Positions 45,533-54,547 of a stretch of DNA of 64,000 nt are shown one piece after another. The stretch is taken from the NCBI GenBank assembly GCA_013138865.1, contig WTBY01000005.1:1-64000 (forward strand), written 5' to 3'. Source of the stretch: Helicobacteraceae bacterium (GTDB lineage Bacteria; Campylobacterota; Campylobacteria; Campylobacterales; Sulfurimonadaceae). Made by a program: the position numbers and the translations under genes. The first letter of the stretch is position 1, and every line of letters starts with the position of its first letter. Below the pieces are notes generated by a model. The model was not told the origin of the DNA. It did not search any database and saw only the letters and a list, made by a program, of their open reading frames with translations.

Positions 45533-46215
45533 TTTAGAGTGTGTGTCCTTGCTTTTTCATATATGTTTTTTACTCTTGTTGAAAACTCATCATTTTCAAA
45601 CGTTATAAATGGCTCTTTTATGTTCATAAGTGAAGCCGAATTGGCTCTTGCATGAACTAAAACTAGTGAAGCTGATCTATCAGCTTTTGAGTGTACGAAT
45701 TGTACATCAACTACTCTTAATTTAGCACTATTTAACTCAACACAAATTTCACCAAACTGTTTAGCATCATAACAGAATATAAAATGAGCTTTAGGTTTTA
45801 AAAGTGAAGCTACCTTTTTAAAAAACTTACCCATTGGTAAGTGCTCATTGTAACGCGCTGTATGAATCATGTTGTTTTCACACTTAGTAACGCCATCGTG
45901 GTAAAAAGGAGGGTTGGAAATTATATATTCAAATTCAGTAGAACTATCAAACTCTAAAAAATCACCTTGAGTTATATTATACTTAATTGTGTTTACTTCA
46001 GCATTTTTTTTACTTAAAAAAAAGAACTCATCTTGCTTTTCAACAGCACTAAGTTCAACTTTTTCATGATCACGAGCTACTAAAAGTCCGATCACACCGC
46101 AACCACTACCTACCTCTAAAACTTTACCTTTAGGGTTAAATGAAGATATAAAGTCATATAAAAAGAGTGAATCACTATTGTAACAGTATCCATTTTGTGG
46201 TTGATAAAGAAGCAT
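45520..46215 (-). CDS. TrmN6-like adenine-N6 methyltransferase
   Basis: A 231-residue SAM-dependent methyltransferase. The SAM-binding GSGCGVIGLL motif is near residue 37. The catalytic NPPF motif of adenine N6 methyltransferases is present in ISNPPFYHDG, followed by MHTARYNEHL-like segments typical of the YfiC/TrmN6 group, which methylate A37 of tRNA1Val. The family is well supported; the exact tRNA target is inferred. It is cotranscribed with the YkgJ protein. Confidence 0.8.
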   Translation of the reverse strand: MLLYQPQNGYCYNSDSLFLYDFISSFNPKGKVLEVGSGCGVIGLLVARDHEKVELSAVEKQDEFFFLSKKNAEVNTIKYNITQGDFLEFDSSTEFEYIISNPPFYHDGVTKCENNMIHTARYNEHLPMGKFFKKVASLLKPKAHFIFCYDAKQFGEICVELNSAKLRVVDVQFVHSKADRSASLVLVHARANSASLMNIKEPFITFENDEFSTRVKNIYEKARTHTLKCQV

Positions 46216-46219
46216 TTAG

Positions 46220-46510
46220 TTATTTATGTTTAGAGAGTTCTAATAAAATCTCTCTAATTTCACTTTTATCAAAGAAGATATTAAATGCTAACTCTTGTGA
46301 AAACTTTTTAAGTAGTTTCGATTTTATAGCTACTCTATTTTCATTCTCACACTCTTCTAAGGCACTCTCTAACTCATTTTTATAGTTACTTAATATCTCA
46401 GCTCTTTTTTGCTCTTTTGTTTGAACCTGCTTTTTTGGAGTTACATTTTTAATTAAAAAAGCAATAATAGCTAATGATATTAGTAAATATAAAAACTGTT
46501 CAACACTCAT
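46220..46510 (-). CDS. Small membrane-anchored protein of unknown function
   Basis: A 96-residue protein with an N-terminal hydrophobic segment (about 5-22) and a charged cytoplasmic tail of helical, Lys/Glu-rich character (about 25-96). No family was recognised. It lies between murI and the methyltransferase gene with gaps of nine and four bases, so it is expressed with them. Confidence 0.65.
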   Translation of the reverse strand: MSVEQFLYLLISLAIIAFLIKNVTPKKQVQTKEQKRAEILSNYKNELESALEECENENRVAIKSKLLKKFSQELAFNIFFDKSEIREILLELSKHK

Positions 46511-46519
46511 AAACGACTC

Positions 46520-47269
46520 TTAAACTTCAATATTAAGCCATTCACGTGCTCTACTACGGAGTGCTTCTGGGTTTTCAGAAGCAAAAAACTTACACTCGGT
46601 ATGATCGTATTTTTTACAAAAAGAGTAGTTAGCTTCTAGGTACTCAACGATCGCTTCACCTGAGTGTATAAGAGTAGCGCTATTGTCAAAATAGTTACTA
46701 ATTTGTTCACTAATAAGTGGAAAGTGAGTGCAACCTAAAATGACAGCATCTGGTGTTGTAACATCTTTAAAGTAATGATGGAGAGTACTTTGTAATACTT
46801 CACCACTTAAAAGACCCTCTTCAACTATTGGAACAAATAAAGAGGTAGCTATTGAGCTATGGTTTAGGTAACTGTTTTTCTCTAGTAAATTAACATATGA
46901 GTTTGAGTTGATGGTAGCTTGTGTACCTAAAATAAGTATGTTTGAGTCTCTGTTTTGAAGTGCATTAGTTGTAGCAATAATGCCAGGTTCTATAACCCCA
47001 ACTACATCACAAGAACTATGCTCTTTTAGTGCATCAAGCGCGTAAGCACTAACACTGTTACAAGCAACAATAAGAAGGTCAATATCGAAATTTTTGAAAA
47101 ACTCTAAGGCTTCAAGAGAGTAGCGTGTAATTGTATTTTTATCTTTAACACCATAAGGAACACGAGCAGTGTCACCAAAGTAAATTAGCTCTTCAAATAG
47201 TTTATGATCCAGAAGTGATTTAACAACGCTTAAACCACCGACACCACTATCAAATACACCAACTTTCAT
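46520..47269 (-). CDS. murI: Glutamate racemase
   Basis: MurI makes D-glutamate for peptidoglycan. The 249-residue protein has the N-terminal VGVFDSGVGGLSV motif, the two catalytic Cys in VACNSVSA and LGCTHFPL, and the GDTARVPYG segment. Length and motifs are normal. It follows rho after a 13-base gap, and the small membrane protein follows it after nine bases. Confidence 0.96.
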   Translation of the reverse strand: MKVGVFDSGVGGLSVVKSLLDHKLFEELIYFGDTARVPYGVKDKNTITRYSLEALEFFKNFDIDLLIVACNSVSAYALDALKEHSSCDVVGVIEPGIIATTNALQNRDSNILILGTQATINSNSYVNLLEKNSYLNHSSIATSLFVPIVEEGLLSGEVLQSTLHHYFKDVTTPDAVILGCTHFPLISEQISNYFDNSATLIHSGEAIVEYLEANYSFCKKYDHTECKFFASENPEALRSRAREWLNIEV

Positions 47270-47282
47270 TTAGGTTTTCCTA

Positions 47283-48626
47283 TTACTCTTGGTTCATACT
47301 CTCTAAAAATTCGGCATTTGTTTTGTTCTTTTTCATAGTATTAAAAAGGAACTGTAGTGCTTTAACTTCATCATCTTGTTTGTGCATCATAGAACGAAGA
47401 ACAAATACTTTTTGAAGTATGTCAGCAGGTAGAAGAAGCTCCTCTTTACGAGTTCCAGACTTAAGAAGATCAAAAGCAGGGAATATACGGCGTTCAGCAA
47501 GTTTGCGTGAAAGGACAACTTCACTATTACCAGTACCTTTAAACTCTTCAAAAATAACTTCATCCATACGGCTTCCAGTTTCAACAAGAGCTGTTGCAAT
47601 GATTGTTAAGCTTCCACCATTTTCTATATTTCTAGCAGCACCAAAGAAACGTTTTGGTTTGTGAAGTGCATTCGCATCAACACCACCACTTAAAACTTTA
47701 CCACTTGAAGGTGTTACAGTATTATAAGCACGTGCAAGACGAGTGATTGAGTCAAGTAAAATAACAACATCTTTTCCAAGCTCAACTCTACGTTTAGCTT
47801 TTTCAATTACCATTTCAGCAACTTTAACATGGTTTTTAGCAGGAAGATCAAAAGTTGAGCTATAAACTTCACCTTTTACACTTCTTTCCATATCTGTTAC
47901 CTCTTCAGGACGTTCATCAACAAGAAGAACCATAAGATCTACATCTGTGTTATTAGCAGTAATACCATGAGCGATCTCTTTCATAAGTTCAGTTTTACCA
48001 CTTCTTGGAGGTGCAACTATAAGAGCACGTTGACCTTTACCGATCGGAGCAAAAAGATCCATCATACGACCAGTTAGTCTATCTGGATCATGTTCTAGCT
48101 TAATTTGATCTAGTGCATAAAGTGGAGTAAGGTTTTCAAATAGAGGACGTTTTTTGCTCTCTTCTGGTGGAAGGTAGTTGATCGCTTCTATTTTAAGTAG
48201 AGCGTAGTAACGCTCTTGATCTTTTGGAGGGCGAACTTGACCTGTTACAACGTCACCATTACGAAGAGCAAAACGACGAATTTGTGTACTTGAAACATAA
48301 GTAGTTAATAAAGAGTCACTAAAGCCTGTATCGATCGCACGCATAAAACCGTAACCATCTTGCATGATCTCTAAAATACCAGTAAAAAGGATGAACCCTC
48401 CCTGAGCAACTTGAGCCTTTAAGATCTCAAAAATAAGGTCTTGTCTCTTTAGTCCGTGTGGATCTTCTACTTTTAAATCTTCCGCAATTGCTAAAAGCTC
48501 TTCTAGTGGAGTTTGACGAAGTGTCTCAACAGTGTGGGTATTTACTGGTATGTGTGACTTAGAAGTACTCTTTTTTCTAGGTTTAGGGTTTGTAGGTTTA
48601 GTATTTGGTTGTGAATTTTCACTCAT
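47283..48626 (-). CDS. rho: Transcription termination factor Rho
   Basis: Rho is the hexameric RNA-dependent ATPase that ends transcription. The 447-residue protein has an N-terminal Lys/Pro/Ser-rich extension (about 1-30), the Rho N-terminal domain, an OB-fold RNA-binding domain (DGYGFMR) and the ATPase domain with [17 protein letters not shown] and [17 protein letters not shown]. The downstream RLARAYNTV region and [19 protein letters not shown] loop are intact. Length is normal. It is divergent from hldD. Its promoter is not clear. Confidence 0.97.
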   Translation of the reverse strand: MSENSQPNTKPTNPKPRKKSTSKSHIPVNTHTVETLRQTPLEELLAIAEDLKVEDPHGLKRQDLIFEILKAQVAQGGFILFTGILEIMQDGYGFMRAIDTGFSDSLLTTYVSSTQIRRFALRNGDVVTGQVRPPKDQERYYALLKIEAINYLPPEESKKRPLFENLTPLYALDQIKLEHDPDRLTGRMMDLFAPIGKGQRALIVAPPRSGKTELMKEIAHGITANNTDVDLMVLLVDERPEEVTDMERSVKGEVYSSTFDLPAKNHVKVAEMVIEKAKRRVELGKDVVILLDSITRLARAYNTVTPSSGKVLSGGVDANALHKPKRFFGAARNIENGGSLTIIATALVETGSRMDEVIFEEFKGTGNSEVVLSRKLAERRIFPAFDLLKSGTRKEELLLPADILQKVFVLRSMMHKQDDEVKALQFLFNTMKKNKTNAEFLESMNQE

Positions 48627-48761
48627 TTAGTACCTTGTGTTATATGTGTGGGATATCTTTCAGTAGACTAAGAATTAATAGAATGGTTGCGAAAGTTTTA
48701 TATAGTTTATATAAATTGTTAGTGTATTTTAGTATATAGAGCTAAAGAAGTCAAGTTTTAA

Positions 48762-48777
48762 TATAATTTGATACAAT
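48762..48777 (+). promoter_or_regulatory. Two overlapping -10-like boxes upstream of hldD
   Basis: TATAAT (48762-48767) and TACAAT (48772-48777) lie 10 bases apart in the divergent gap, 40 and 30 bases before the hldD ATG. Either could serve the heptose operon. Confidence 0.4.
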
Positions 48778-48806
48778 AATAAACTTTAAATATTAATGGA
48801 ATAGAT

Positions 48807-49817
48807 ATGCAATATATAAATAGTGACTTAAAAAACAGAACAATTTTAATAACAGGTGGAGCAGGTTTCGTAGGCTCTAATTTAGCTTTTTACTTTCAAA
48901 ATAACCATCCAGATGCTAAAGTAGTGGTATTTGACAGCTTTAGGAGTGGTGAGACTCTCTCAAATGGAAACCTAAAAAGTTTTGGTCACTTTAAAAACTT
49001 ACTAGGTTTCAAGGGTGAAGTTATTAGTGGTGATATAAATGACAAAAAGGCTTTAGCAACATTAAAAAATGAGTATAAATTTGACTATATTTTTCATGAA
49101 GCTGCAATAAGCGACACAACGGCACAAGAACAAGACTTAATGATTAAAACAAATGTTAACGCTTACAAAGACCTACTTGATATAGCACTAGATCATGGTG
49201 CAAATATGATCTATGCGAGTAGCGCTGCAACTTATGGTGATGCTCCTTCTCCTCAAAGAGTAGGGCGAGAAGATCCACAAAATGTTTATGGTTTCTCTAA
49301 ACTTATGATGGATCATTTAAGTGCTGAGTATATTGCTAAAAATCCAGCTATCTCGATCGTAGGACTTCGCTATTTCAATGTTTATGGAGAAAATGAGTAC
49401 TTTAAAAATGCTACTGCCTCAATGGTTGTACAGTTTGGGCACCAAATACTTAGTGGAAAAAACCCTAAACTTTTTGAAGGCAGTGATAAAATTCAAAGAG
49501 ACTTCATCTATATAGAAGATATTATTCAAGCGAATATAAAAGCTATGGAACCTAAAAAAAGTGGAGTTTATAACGTAGGTACAGGTAAAGCAAGAAGTTT
49601 TCAAGATATTGTTGACATTTTACAAGTTGAACTTGAAACAACACTTCCTTGTGAATATATTCCAAATCCATTTATAGGAAGCTATCAATTCTTTACTGAA
49701 GCAGATATAGCAACTACAAAAGAGAACTTAAGTTATGAGCCTCGTTTTGAGTTAGAAGATGGGATTAAGGCTTATAAAGATGAGATTGTAAGACTTTTTA
49801 AAACAGAGGTAAAGTAG
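48807..49817 (+). CDS. hldD: ADP-L-glycero-D-manno-heptose 6-epimerase
   Basis: HldD gives the final ADP-heptose for the LPS inner core. The 336-residue short-chain epimerase has the Rossmann motif GGAGFVGSN (17-25), the YxxxK site in YGFSKLMMD, and RYFNVYGENEYF. The late SYQFFTEADI is characteristic of this enzyme. hldE follows directly, ATG right after the stop, so the pair forms an operon. Confidence 0.93.
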   Translation: MQYINSDLKNRTILITGGAGFVGSNLAFYFQNNHPDAKVVVFDSFRSGETLSNGNLKSFGHFKNLLGFKGEVISGDINDKKALATLKNEYKFDYIFHEAAISDTTAQEQDLMIKTNVNAYKDLLDIALDHGANMIYASSAATYGDAPSPQRVGREDPQNVYGFSKLMMDHLSAEYIAKNPAISIVGLRYFNVYGENEYFKNATASMVVQFGHQILSGKNPKLFEGSDKIQRDFIYIEDIIQANIKAMEPKKSGVYNVGTGKARSFQDIVDILQVELETTLPCEYIPNPFIGSYQFFTEADIATTKENLSYEPRFELEDGIKAYKDEIVRLFKTEVK

Positions 49818-51245
49818 ATGGATACTCTTCGTAACTCAAACGTAAAAATTTTAGTTGTTGGTGATCTTATGATTGATCACTACCTTTGGGGAAATTGTGA
49901 GCGTATCTCACCAGAAGCACCTGTTCAAGTTGTTGATGTACAAAGAGAGAGTGAAGTTTTAGGTGGAGCAGGAAATGTTGTTAACAACCTTGTAACTCTT
50001 GGTGCAAATGTTAGTATAGCTAGTGTAATTGGTGCTGATGATAATGGTGCCGAGATGATCCAAATGTTAAAAGATATAGATGTTGACACCTCTTCACTTG
50101 TAATTCAAAAGGGTAGAAAAAGCTCTAAAAAAAGTCGTGTAATAGCTTCAAATCAGCAAATTCTGCGTTATGACAAAGAGAGCAAAGATGAGGTTACAAT
50201 AGAGTCAATTGAGTCGCTTCTTTATAGTGTAAAAGAGTCAATTGAGCAGTTTGACATAATTATTATATCCGACTATGGAAAAGGAGTTGTAACACATGAT
50301 GTGGCTCAAGGAGTTATATCTTTAGCTTCAAAAGCTGAGAAAAAAGTTTTAGTTGATCCAAAAGGTAGTAACTATACAAAATATATTGGTGCACACCTCT
50401 TAACACCTAATAAGAAAGAAGCGATCGAAGCTACTGGAATAAACATAGTTGATGATCACACTCTTAAAAGTGCACTTCTTTGGTTGAAAAATCAGTGTGA
50501 ACTAGATCTGTCTATGATCACACTTAGTGAAGATGGTATAGGAATTTTTGATGATGTAGTTAAAAAGTTTCCAACAGTTGCTCAAGAGGTTTTTGATGTA
50601 ACAGGAGCTGGTGACACTGTGATCGCATCACTATCTTTTGCTTTAGCTAGTAACAAAACCATAGATGAAGCTGCTTCTTTTGCTAATTTAGCAGCAGGTG
50701 TTGTAGTTGGTAAGATAGGTTCAGCTACTGCAACTCTTGATGAGATAGAGATCTATGAGGCTACACTTCATAAAAGTAGCTCAGACGCACATATCAAAAC
50801 ATTAGAAGAGATAGAACTTATTGTTAAACATGCTAAAAAAGCAGGTAAAAGAGTGACTTTTACAAATGGTTGTTTTGATATTTTACATGTAGGTCACGTT
50901 AAGTATCTGCAAGAAGCAAAAAGTTTTGGAGATATTCTAATAGTAGGTCTCAACTCAGATGCTAGTGTTAAAAGACTTAAAGGAGAGAGTCGTCCTATAA
51001 ACCAAGAAGATGATCGAGCTTATCTTTTAGCAGCACTTGAAGCCGTTGACTATGTAGTTAAGTTTGGTGAAGATACACCACATGACTTAATTAAACTGCT
51101 CTCACCTCACACGTTGGTTAAAGGTGGAGACTATGAGGGTAAAGTTGTAGTTGGAAGTGCTTTTAGTGATCAGTTAAAACTAGTACAGTTTGTAGATGGA
51201 AAAAGTACGACAAGAACTATAGAGAAGATAAAAGCAAATAGTTAG
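49818..51245 (+). CDS. hldE: Bifunctional heptose kinase/adenylyltransferase HldE
   Basis: HldE phosphorylates D-glycero-D-manno-heptose 7-phosphate and later joins AMP to heptose 1-phosphate. The 475-residue protein has an N-terminal ribokinase domain (about 1-320) with GGAGNVVNNLVTLG and the VTGAGDTVIAS catalytic motif. The C-terminal nucleotidyltransferase domain (about 335-475) carries FTNGCFDILHVGHVKYL and GLNSDASVKRLKG. Both halves look complete. It converges with the gene at 51256. Confidence 0.95.
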   Translation: MDTLRNSNVKILVVGDLMIDHYLWGNCERISPEAPVQVVDVQRESEVLGGAGNVVNNLVTLGANVSIASVIGADDNGAEMIQMLKDIDVDTSSLVIQKGRKSSKKSRVIASNQQILRYDKESKDEVTIESIESLLYSVKESIEQFDIIIISDYGKGVVTHDVAQGVISLASKAEKKVLVDPKGSNYTKYIGAHLLTPNKKEAIEATGINIVDDHTLKSALLWLKNQCELDLSMITLSEDGIGIFDDVVKKFPTVAQEVFDVTGAGDTVIASLSFALASNKTIDEAASFANLAAGVVVGKIGSATATLDEIEIYEATLHKSSSDAHIKTLEEIELIVKHAKKAGKRVTFTNGCFDILHVGHVKYLQEAKSFGDILIVGLNSDASVKRLKGESRPINQEDDRAYLLAALEAVDYVVKFGEDTPHDLIKLLSPHTLVKGGDYEGKVVVGSAFSDQLKLVQFVDGKSTTRTIEKIKANS

Positions 51246-51255
51246 TAAAGTATTT

Positions 51256-51747
51256 TTAAGAAGCTAACTGCATACCCTCGTAGGCTTTTTGAGCCTGAAT
51301 CATCTTAATAGCTTTGTTGTAAGGGTTATCTTGTGAAGCAAACTTGTTATAGTATATAGGGTCTTCATTTTTAGTTTTTGGTTGAAACTTCTCTTTATAC
51401 TCTAATGGAGCACTTATAAAAGTTGCTACGTTACTCTCATATGCTTTATCTGCTTGAATTTTATAGTTTAGCTCGTGTACCTTTTGTGTGTTATAAAATA
51501 GCATTGCCTTGTCGTTAACAAATTTTTGTGAACTATCTGCAACGTATTCAAACTTTTTATGTGGAGGCTGATACTCTGAAGTGCTTTTTTTAGGTATTAA
51601 TGTTTGAAGATGTTTTTCGTTGTAAGCAGCTGCCATCTGCTTCGCAAAGCTTACACTTTCACTCTCTTTTTTATTATCAATATAGGTAGATTTATAAGTA
51701 GTAGATGAGGGCTGTATTTGTGACGTTAAGTTATAGTTTGTGATCAT
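51256..51747 (-). CDS. Hypothetical protein with rod-protein-like C terminus
   Basis: I do not recognise this 164-residue protein. It is polar and rich in Lys, Gln, Ser and Tyr, with no signal peptide. The ATG at 51747 is chosen because AGGAGG lies just upstream; a start 22 codons further would have no site. The end reads MIQAQKAYEGMQLAS. This recalls the C-terminal helix of flagellar rod and hook proteins (FlgB, FlgC, FlgE), where Ala/Tyr-rich helices form the coiled coil. A flagellar or exported role is therefore possible but weakly supported. Confidence 0.6.
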   Translation of the reverse strand: MITNYNLTSQIQPSSTTYKSTYIDNKKESESVSFAKQMAAAYNEKHLQTLIPKKSTSEYQPPHKKFEYVADSSQKFVNDKAMLFYNTQKVHELNYKIQADKAYESNVATFISAPLEYKEKFQPKTKNEDPIYYNKFASQDNPYNKAIKMIQAQKAYEGMQLAS

Positions 51748-51814
51748 AAGCCCTCCTATTTTGTTATTTGTGTTAGAATTAGCAAAATAAGTACCAATAT
51801 TAAGGGTTTTCAAA

Positions 51815-52483
51815 ATGTTAGAGTATTTTCATAGACAAGTTCAACTTTGGGGCGAAGAAAAACAACTGTTATTACAAGAAAAAAAGATAGTTATTATAGG
51901 AAGTGGAGGGCTTGGTTGCTCTTTAGCTTTTGCCTTAGGAAGCTCTGGAATAGGGCAGATACATATAGTTGATTTTGATGAGGTTAGTGTTCACAATATT
52001 CATCGTCAAATCGCTTTTAAAGTTGGAGATGAAGGCAAAAATAAAGCAAGTGTAACAGCACAGGTTATACGAGATCGTTCTCCTTATGTAGAGGTGATTG
52101 CTCATGAGTGTGATTTTGACACTTTTACTCTTAAAAATATTGAAGTAGACCTTATTATTGATGCTACTGATAATCTTCCTACTCGTGCTAAAATAGATGA
52201 GTATGCATCGTCTTTAAAAACTCCATGGGTTTATGGCTCTGTTGAAGCATTTAATGGACAAGTATGCTTTTTTGAAAATGCATCTTTTACAGATGTATTT
52301 AAAATTACAAATAAAACACCAGCAGGTATTGCTGCTCCTATTGTTATGCATATAGCATCACTTCAAGCTAATTTAGCACTTCGTTATTTAGTAGGTTTAA
52401 GTGTGAAAAAAGATTATCTGTATTATTTGTTCTTTAATGAAGATGGAGAGTTAGTTACAAATAAGTTTGGACTTCCTACTTAA
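51815..52483 (+). CDS. ThiF/MoeB/HesA family E1-like adenylyltransferase
   Basis: A 222-residue protein. The ATP-binding GSGGLGCSLA motif is at about 29-38, the DFDEVSVHNIHRQ segment carries the conserved Asp and Arg, and IDATDNLPTRAKI follows. This fold adenylates the C terminus of a ubiquitin-like sulfur carrier such as ThiS or MoaD. The zinc CxxC pairs of MoeB are absent, and the protein is shorter than usual, so zinc-free HesA/ThiF types are closest. The partner carrier is not in the window. It is divergent from the gene at 51256 across 67 bases. Confidence 0.83.
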   Translation: MLEYFHRQVQLWGEEKQLLLQEKKIVIIGSGGLGCSLAFALGSSGIGQIHIVDFDEVSVHNIHRQIAFKVGDEGKNKASVTAQVIRDRSPYVEVIAHECDFDTFTLKNIEVDLIIDATDNLPTRAKIDEYASSLKTPWVYGSVEAFNGQVCFFENASFTDVFKITNKTPAGIAAPIVMHIASLQANLALRYLVGLSVKKDYLYYLFFNEDGELVTNKFGLPT

Positions 52484-52509
52484 AAGTAGAAAGTTAAACT
52501 CTTATAAAG

Positions 52510-52701
52510 TTATTTATTTTTTTTAAAACCACCAGCAATATGTTCAAGTCTGTTCTTTTGAGAAAACTTCTTCTCTTTTTTAAAGACCATCGGTGGAGCT
52601 TCTTCTGCAATAGGAATCACAAACGCCAAAAGAATAAAAAACATAGAAAATACAAAAGCACTGAGAACAGTTAAAATTAGCTTTAGTTTTTTACTCTGCA
52701 T
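52510..52701 (-). CDS. Small membrane protein of unknown function
   Basis: A 63-residue protein with one hydrophobic segment (about 8-30) and a basic, Lys-rich tail. No family is recognised. It is probably an inner-membrane peptide. It converges with the ThiF-type gene and is divergent from the secreted protein gene. Confidence 0.55.
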   Translation of the reverse strand: MQSKKLKLILTVLSAFVFSMFFILLAFVIPIAEEAPPMVFKKEKKFSQKNRLEHIAGGFKKNK

Positions 52702-52759
52702 ATAGTGTTCCTTTATTATTAATGTAAAATTATATCAAAAAAGTGATAGTATACTATTT

Positions 52760-53275
52760 ATGAAAATCATTTTCCTACTTTTTATATTTTTTAGCTTTGT
52801 TAAAGCTGATGTTCCACGACTCGGAATGTATATATATTCACATAATAACACCTACATAAAATTTCGTATGATCAAAACAGATGAGAAGTTTTTTTGTAAA
52901 CCTTATGGTATTTTCACTATAGATGATCTCATTGATAGTAAAGACTTAACTAAAGAGTGCAGAGCAAGTGTAGACGACTTCTATAAAAAGAAGCCTAAAT
53001 TAAAATTCTTCTCAATTTTAAATCTTCATAGAAAACAGAATTATCATATAGTAAAAAAAGACAAATTATGTATTTTTTACTCAAACTCTACAAAAAGTTA
53101 CTCAGAAGAGATGCTAGAAAATGGAATAGCAGTTATAACCCCATTTTTCCAAGATAAAGAGTGGAAATATAGGTTTTTTAGAGCCGAGCAAGGTGCTAGA
53201 ATTAATAAACAGGGGTTATGGAGTAATCGTCATAAACTTTTAAAAGCGTGTATGACAACTCTTCATAAGCAGTAA
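52760..53275 (+). CDS. Exported protein with SNase-like C-terminal half
   Basis: A 171-residue protein with a signal peptide (about 1-16, ending VKA). Residues about 112-155 (EMLENGIAVITPFF then FFRAEQGARINKQGLW) match the conserved end of the staphylococcal nuclease (thermonuclease) fold, where the GlA and Ar..k.GlW patterns are typical. The catalytic DGDT and RLxGIDxPE segments of the first half were not seen, so nuclease activity is doubtful. Four cysteines in the mature part could form disulfides. A TATACT sequence overlaps the start region and no ribosome binding site is visible, so the true start may differ. Confidence 0.68.
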   Translation: MKIIFLLFIFFSFVKADVPRLGMYIYSHNNTYIKFRMIKTDEKFFCKPYGIFTIDDLIDSKDLTKECRASVDDFYKKKPKLKFFSILNLHRKQNYHIVKKDKLCIFYSNSTKSYSEEMLENGIAVITPFFQDKEWKYRFFRAEQGARINKQGLWSNRHKLLKACMTTLHKQ

Positions 53276-53329
53276 ATAAAGAAAAAAAAGGTAAAATAAA
53301 AGAATTTATTATTTATATAGGTAGTTTTT

Positions 53330-54547
53330 TTGGAAAATAGATTTTATTTTAATACATCTGTAAACGAGAGTGTAAAAGCTCAACTAAATGCTGAGAGATC
53401 ACAAATAGGTTTTTATGATCTTTGTGATCAAAATATAGAAGCGATAGAAAGTTTTACTAAAAGTAGTAGTTTTAAAGATGTCGTGGTTATTGGAATAGGT
53501 GGAAGTGCATTAGGTACTTTAGCGATTCATAAATTTCTCTCTTTAACAAAAGAGTTTGACAAAAATTTACATATTTTAGACACGACGGATCCTCTTATCC
53601 TCTCAAATCGAATTGATAAAATTGACTTAGAAAATGCAGTTTTTTGTCTTATTAGCAAGTCTGGAACTACAGTTGAGACTATTTCAGTTTTTAAATATCT
53701 TTACTCTTTAACTAAGCTAAATAGAGATAACTTAGTCGTTATAACTGATGAAAACTCCAAACTTGATCGTTATGCAATTAGTGAAAATTTACAAACGTTT
53801 TACATTCCACAAAATGTTGGTGGGCGTTTTTCAGTTTTAAGTGCTGTTGGCCTTCTCCCACTTGCATTTTTAGGAGTCAATATAAAAGAGTTACTTCTTG
53901 GTGCAGAGAAAGTTAGAGACTCATTTTTTAGTGGTGGTCGCTACAGTGAACGCCTTTTGACTAAAGCAACTTTTTATGCACAAAATGCAAATACGTACAA
54001 TATAAATTGTCTTTTTAGCTACTCTGATGTTTTTCAAGAATTTAATGCTTGGTATGTTCAGTTGTGGGGTGAGAGCTTAGGAAAAAAACAGCTTCACTCA
54101 GAGCTAAATGTTGGCTTAACTCCTGTTGGGCTTATAGGACCAACCGATCAACACTCATTTTTACAGTTGATTGTAGATGGCAAACGTGACAAAACAGTAA
54201 CAGTGATTAAAATAAAAGAGTTTGAAAATGAGATGACTATTCCTCACGTTAGTTTTAAACATTTAGAAGAGGTAGATATTTTAAATGGTTACAGCTTTGC
54301 AGAACTTATTAATATGCAAGCAGACTCAGTTATAGAAGCATTAGAGGCTAAAGAGAATGTTCCTTTAGATGTGATCGAGATCGATAAAGTGGACGAAGAA
54401 GCGATCGGAGAGTTGGTTATGTACTACGAGCTACTAACTGCACTTGTTGCTAAAATGCTAGATATTAACGCTTATGATCAACCAGGTGTTGAGATGGCTA
54501 AAATTTTACTAAAAGAAAAAATGTTAAAAAAGGGTTCAAATGAGTAA
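53330..54547 (+). CDS. pgi: Glucose-6-phosphate isomerase
   Basis: Pgi interconverts glucose 6-phosphate and fructose 6-phosphate. The 405-residue form is the short type found in Campylobacterota. Motifs are IGIGGSALGTLAIHKF, LISKSGTTVETISVFKY, and GGRFSVLSAVGLLPLAFLG, and QHSFLQL carries the conserved His. The start is TTG at 53330 in a T-rich context, with AGG about ten bases upstream. It supplies fructose 6-phosphate for the GDP-mannose branch and glucose 6-phosphate for UDP-glucose in the operon that follows. galU overlaps its end by eight bases. Confidence 0.95.
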   Translation: MENRFYFNTSVNESVKAQLNAERSQIGFYDLCDQNIEAIESFTKSSSFKDVVVIGIGGSALGTLAIHKFLSLTKEFDKNLHILDTTDPLILSNRIDKIDLENAVFCLISKSGTTVETISVFKYLYSLTKLNRDNLVVITDENSKLDRYAISENLQTFYIPQNVGGRFSVLSAVGLLPLAFLGVNIKELLLGAEKVRDSFFSGGRYSERLLTKATFYAQNANTYNINCLFSYSDVFQEFNAWYVQLWGESLGKKQLHSELNVGLTPVGLIGPTDQHSFLQLIVDGKRDKTVTVIKIKEFENEMTIPHVSFKHLEEVDILNGYSFAELINMQADSVIEALEAKENVPLDVIEIDKVDEEAIGELVMYYELLTALVAKMLDINAYDQPGVEMAKILLKEKMLKKGSNE

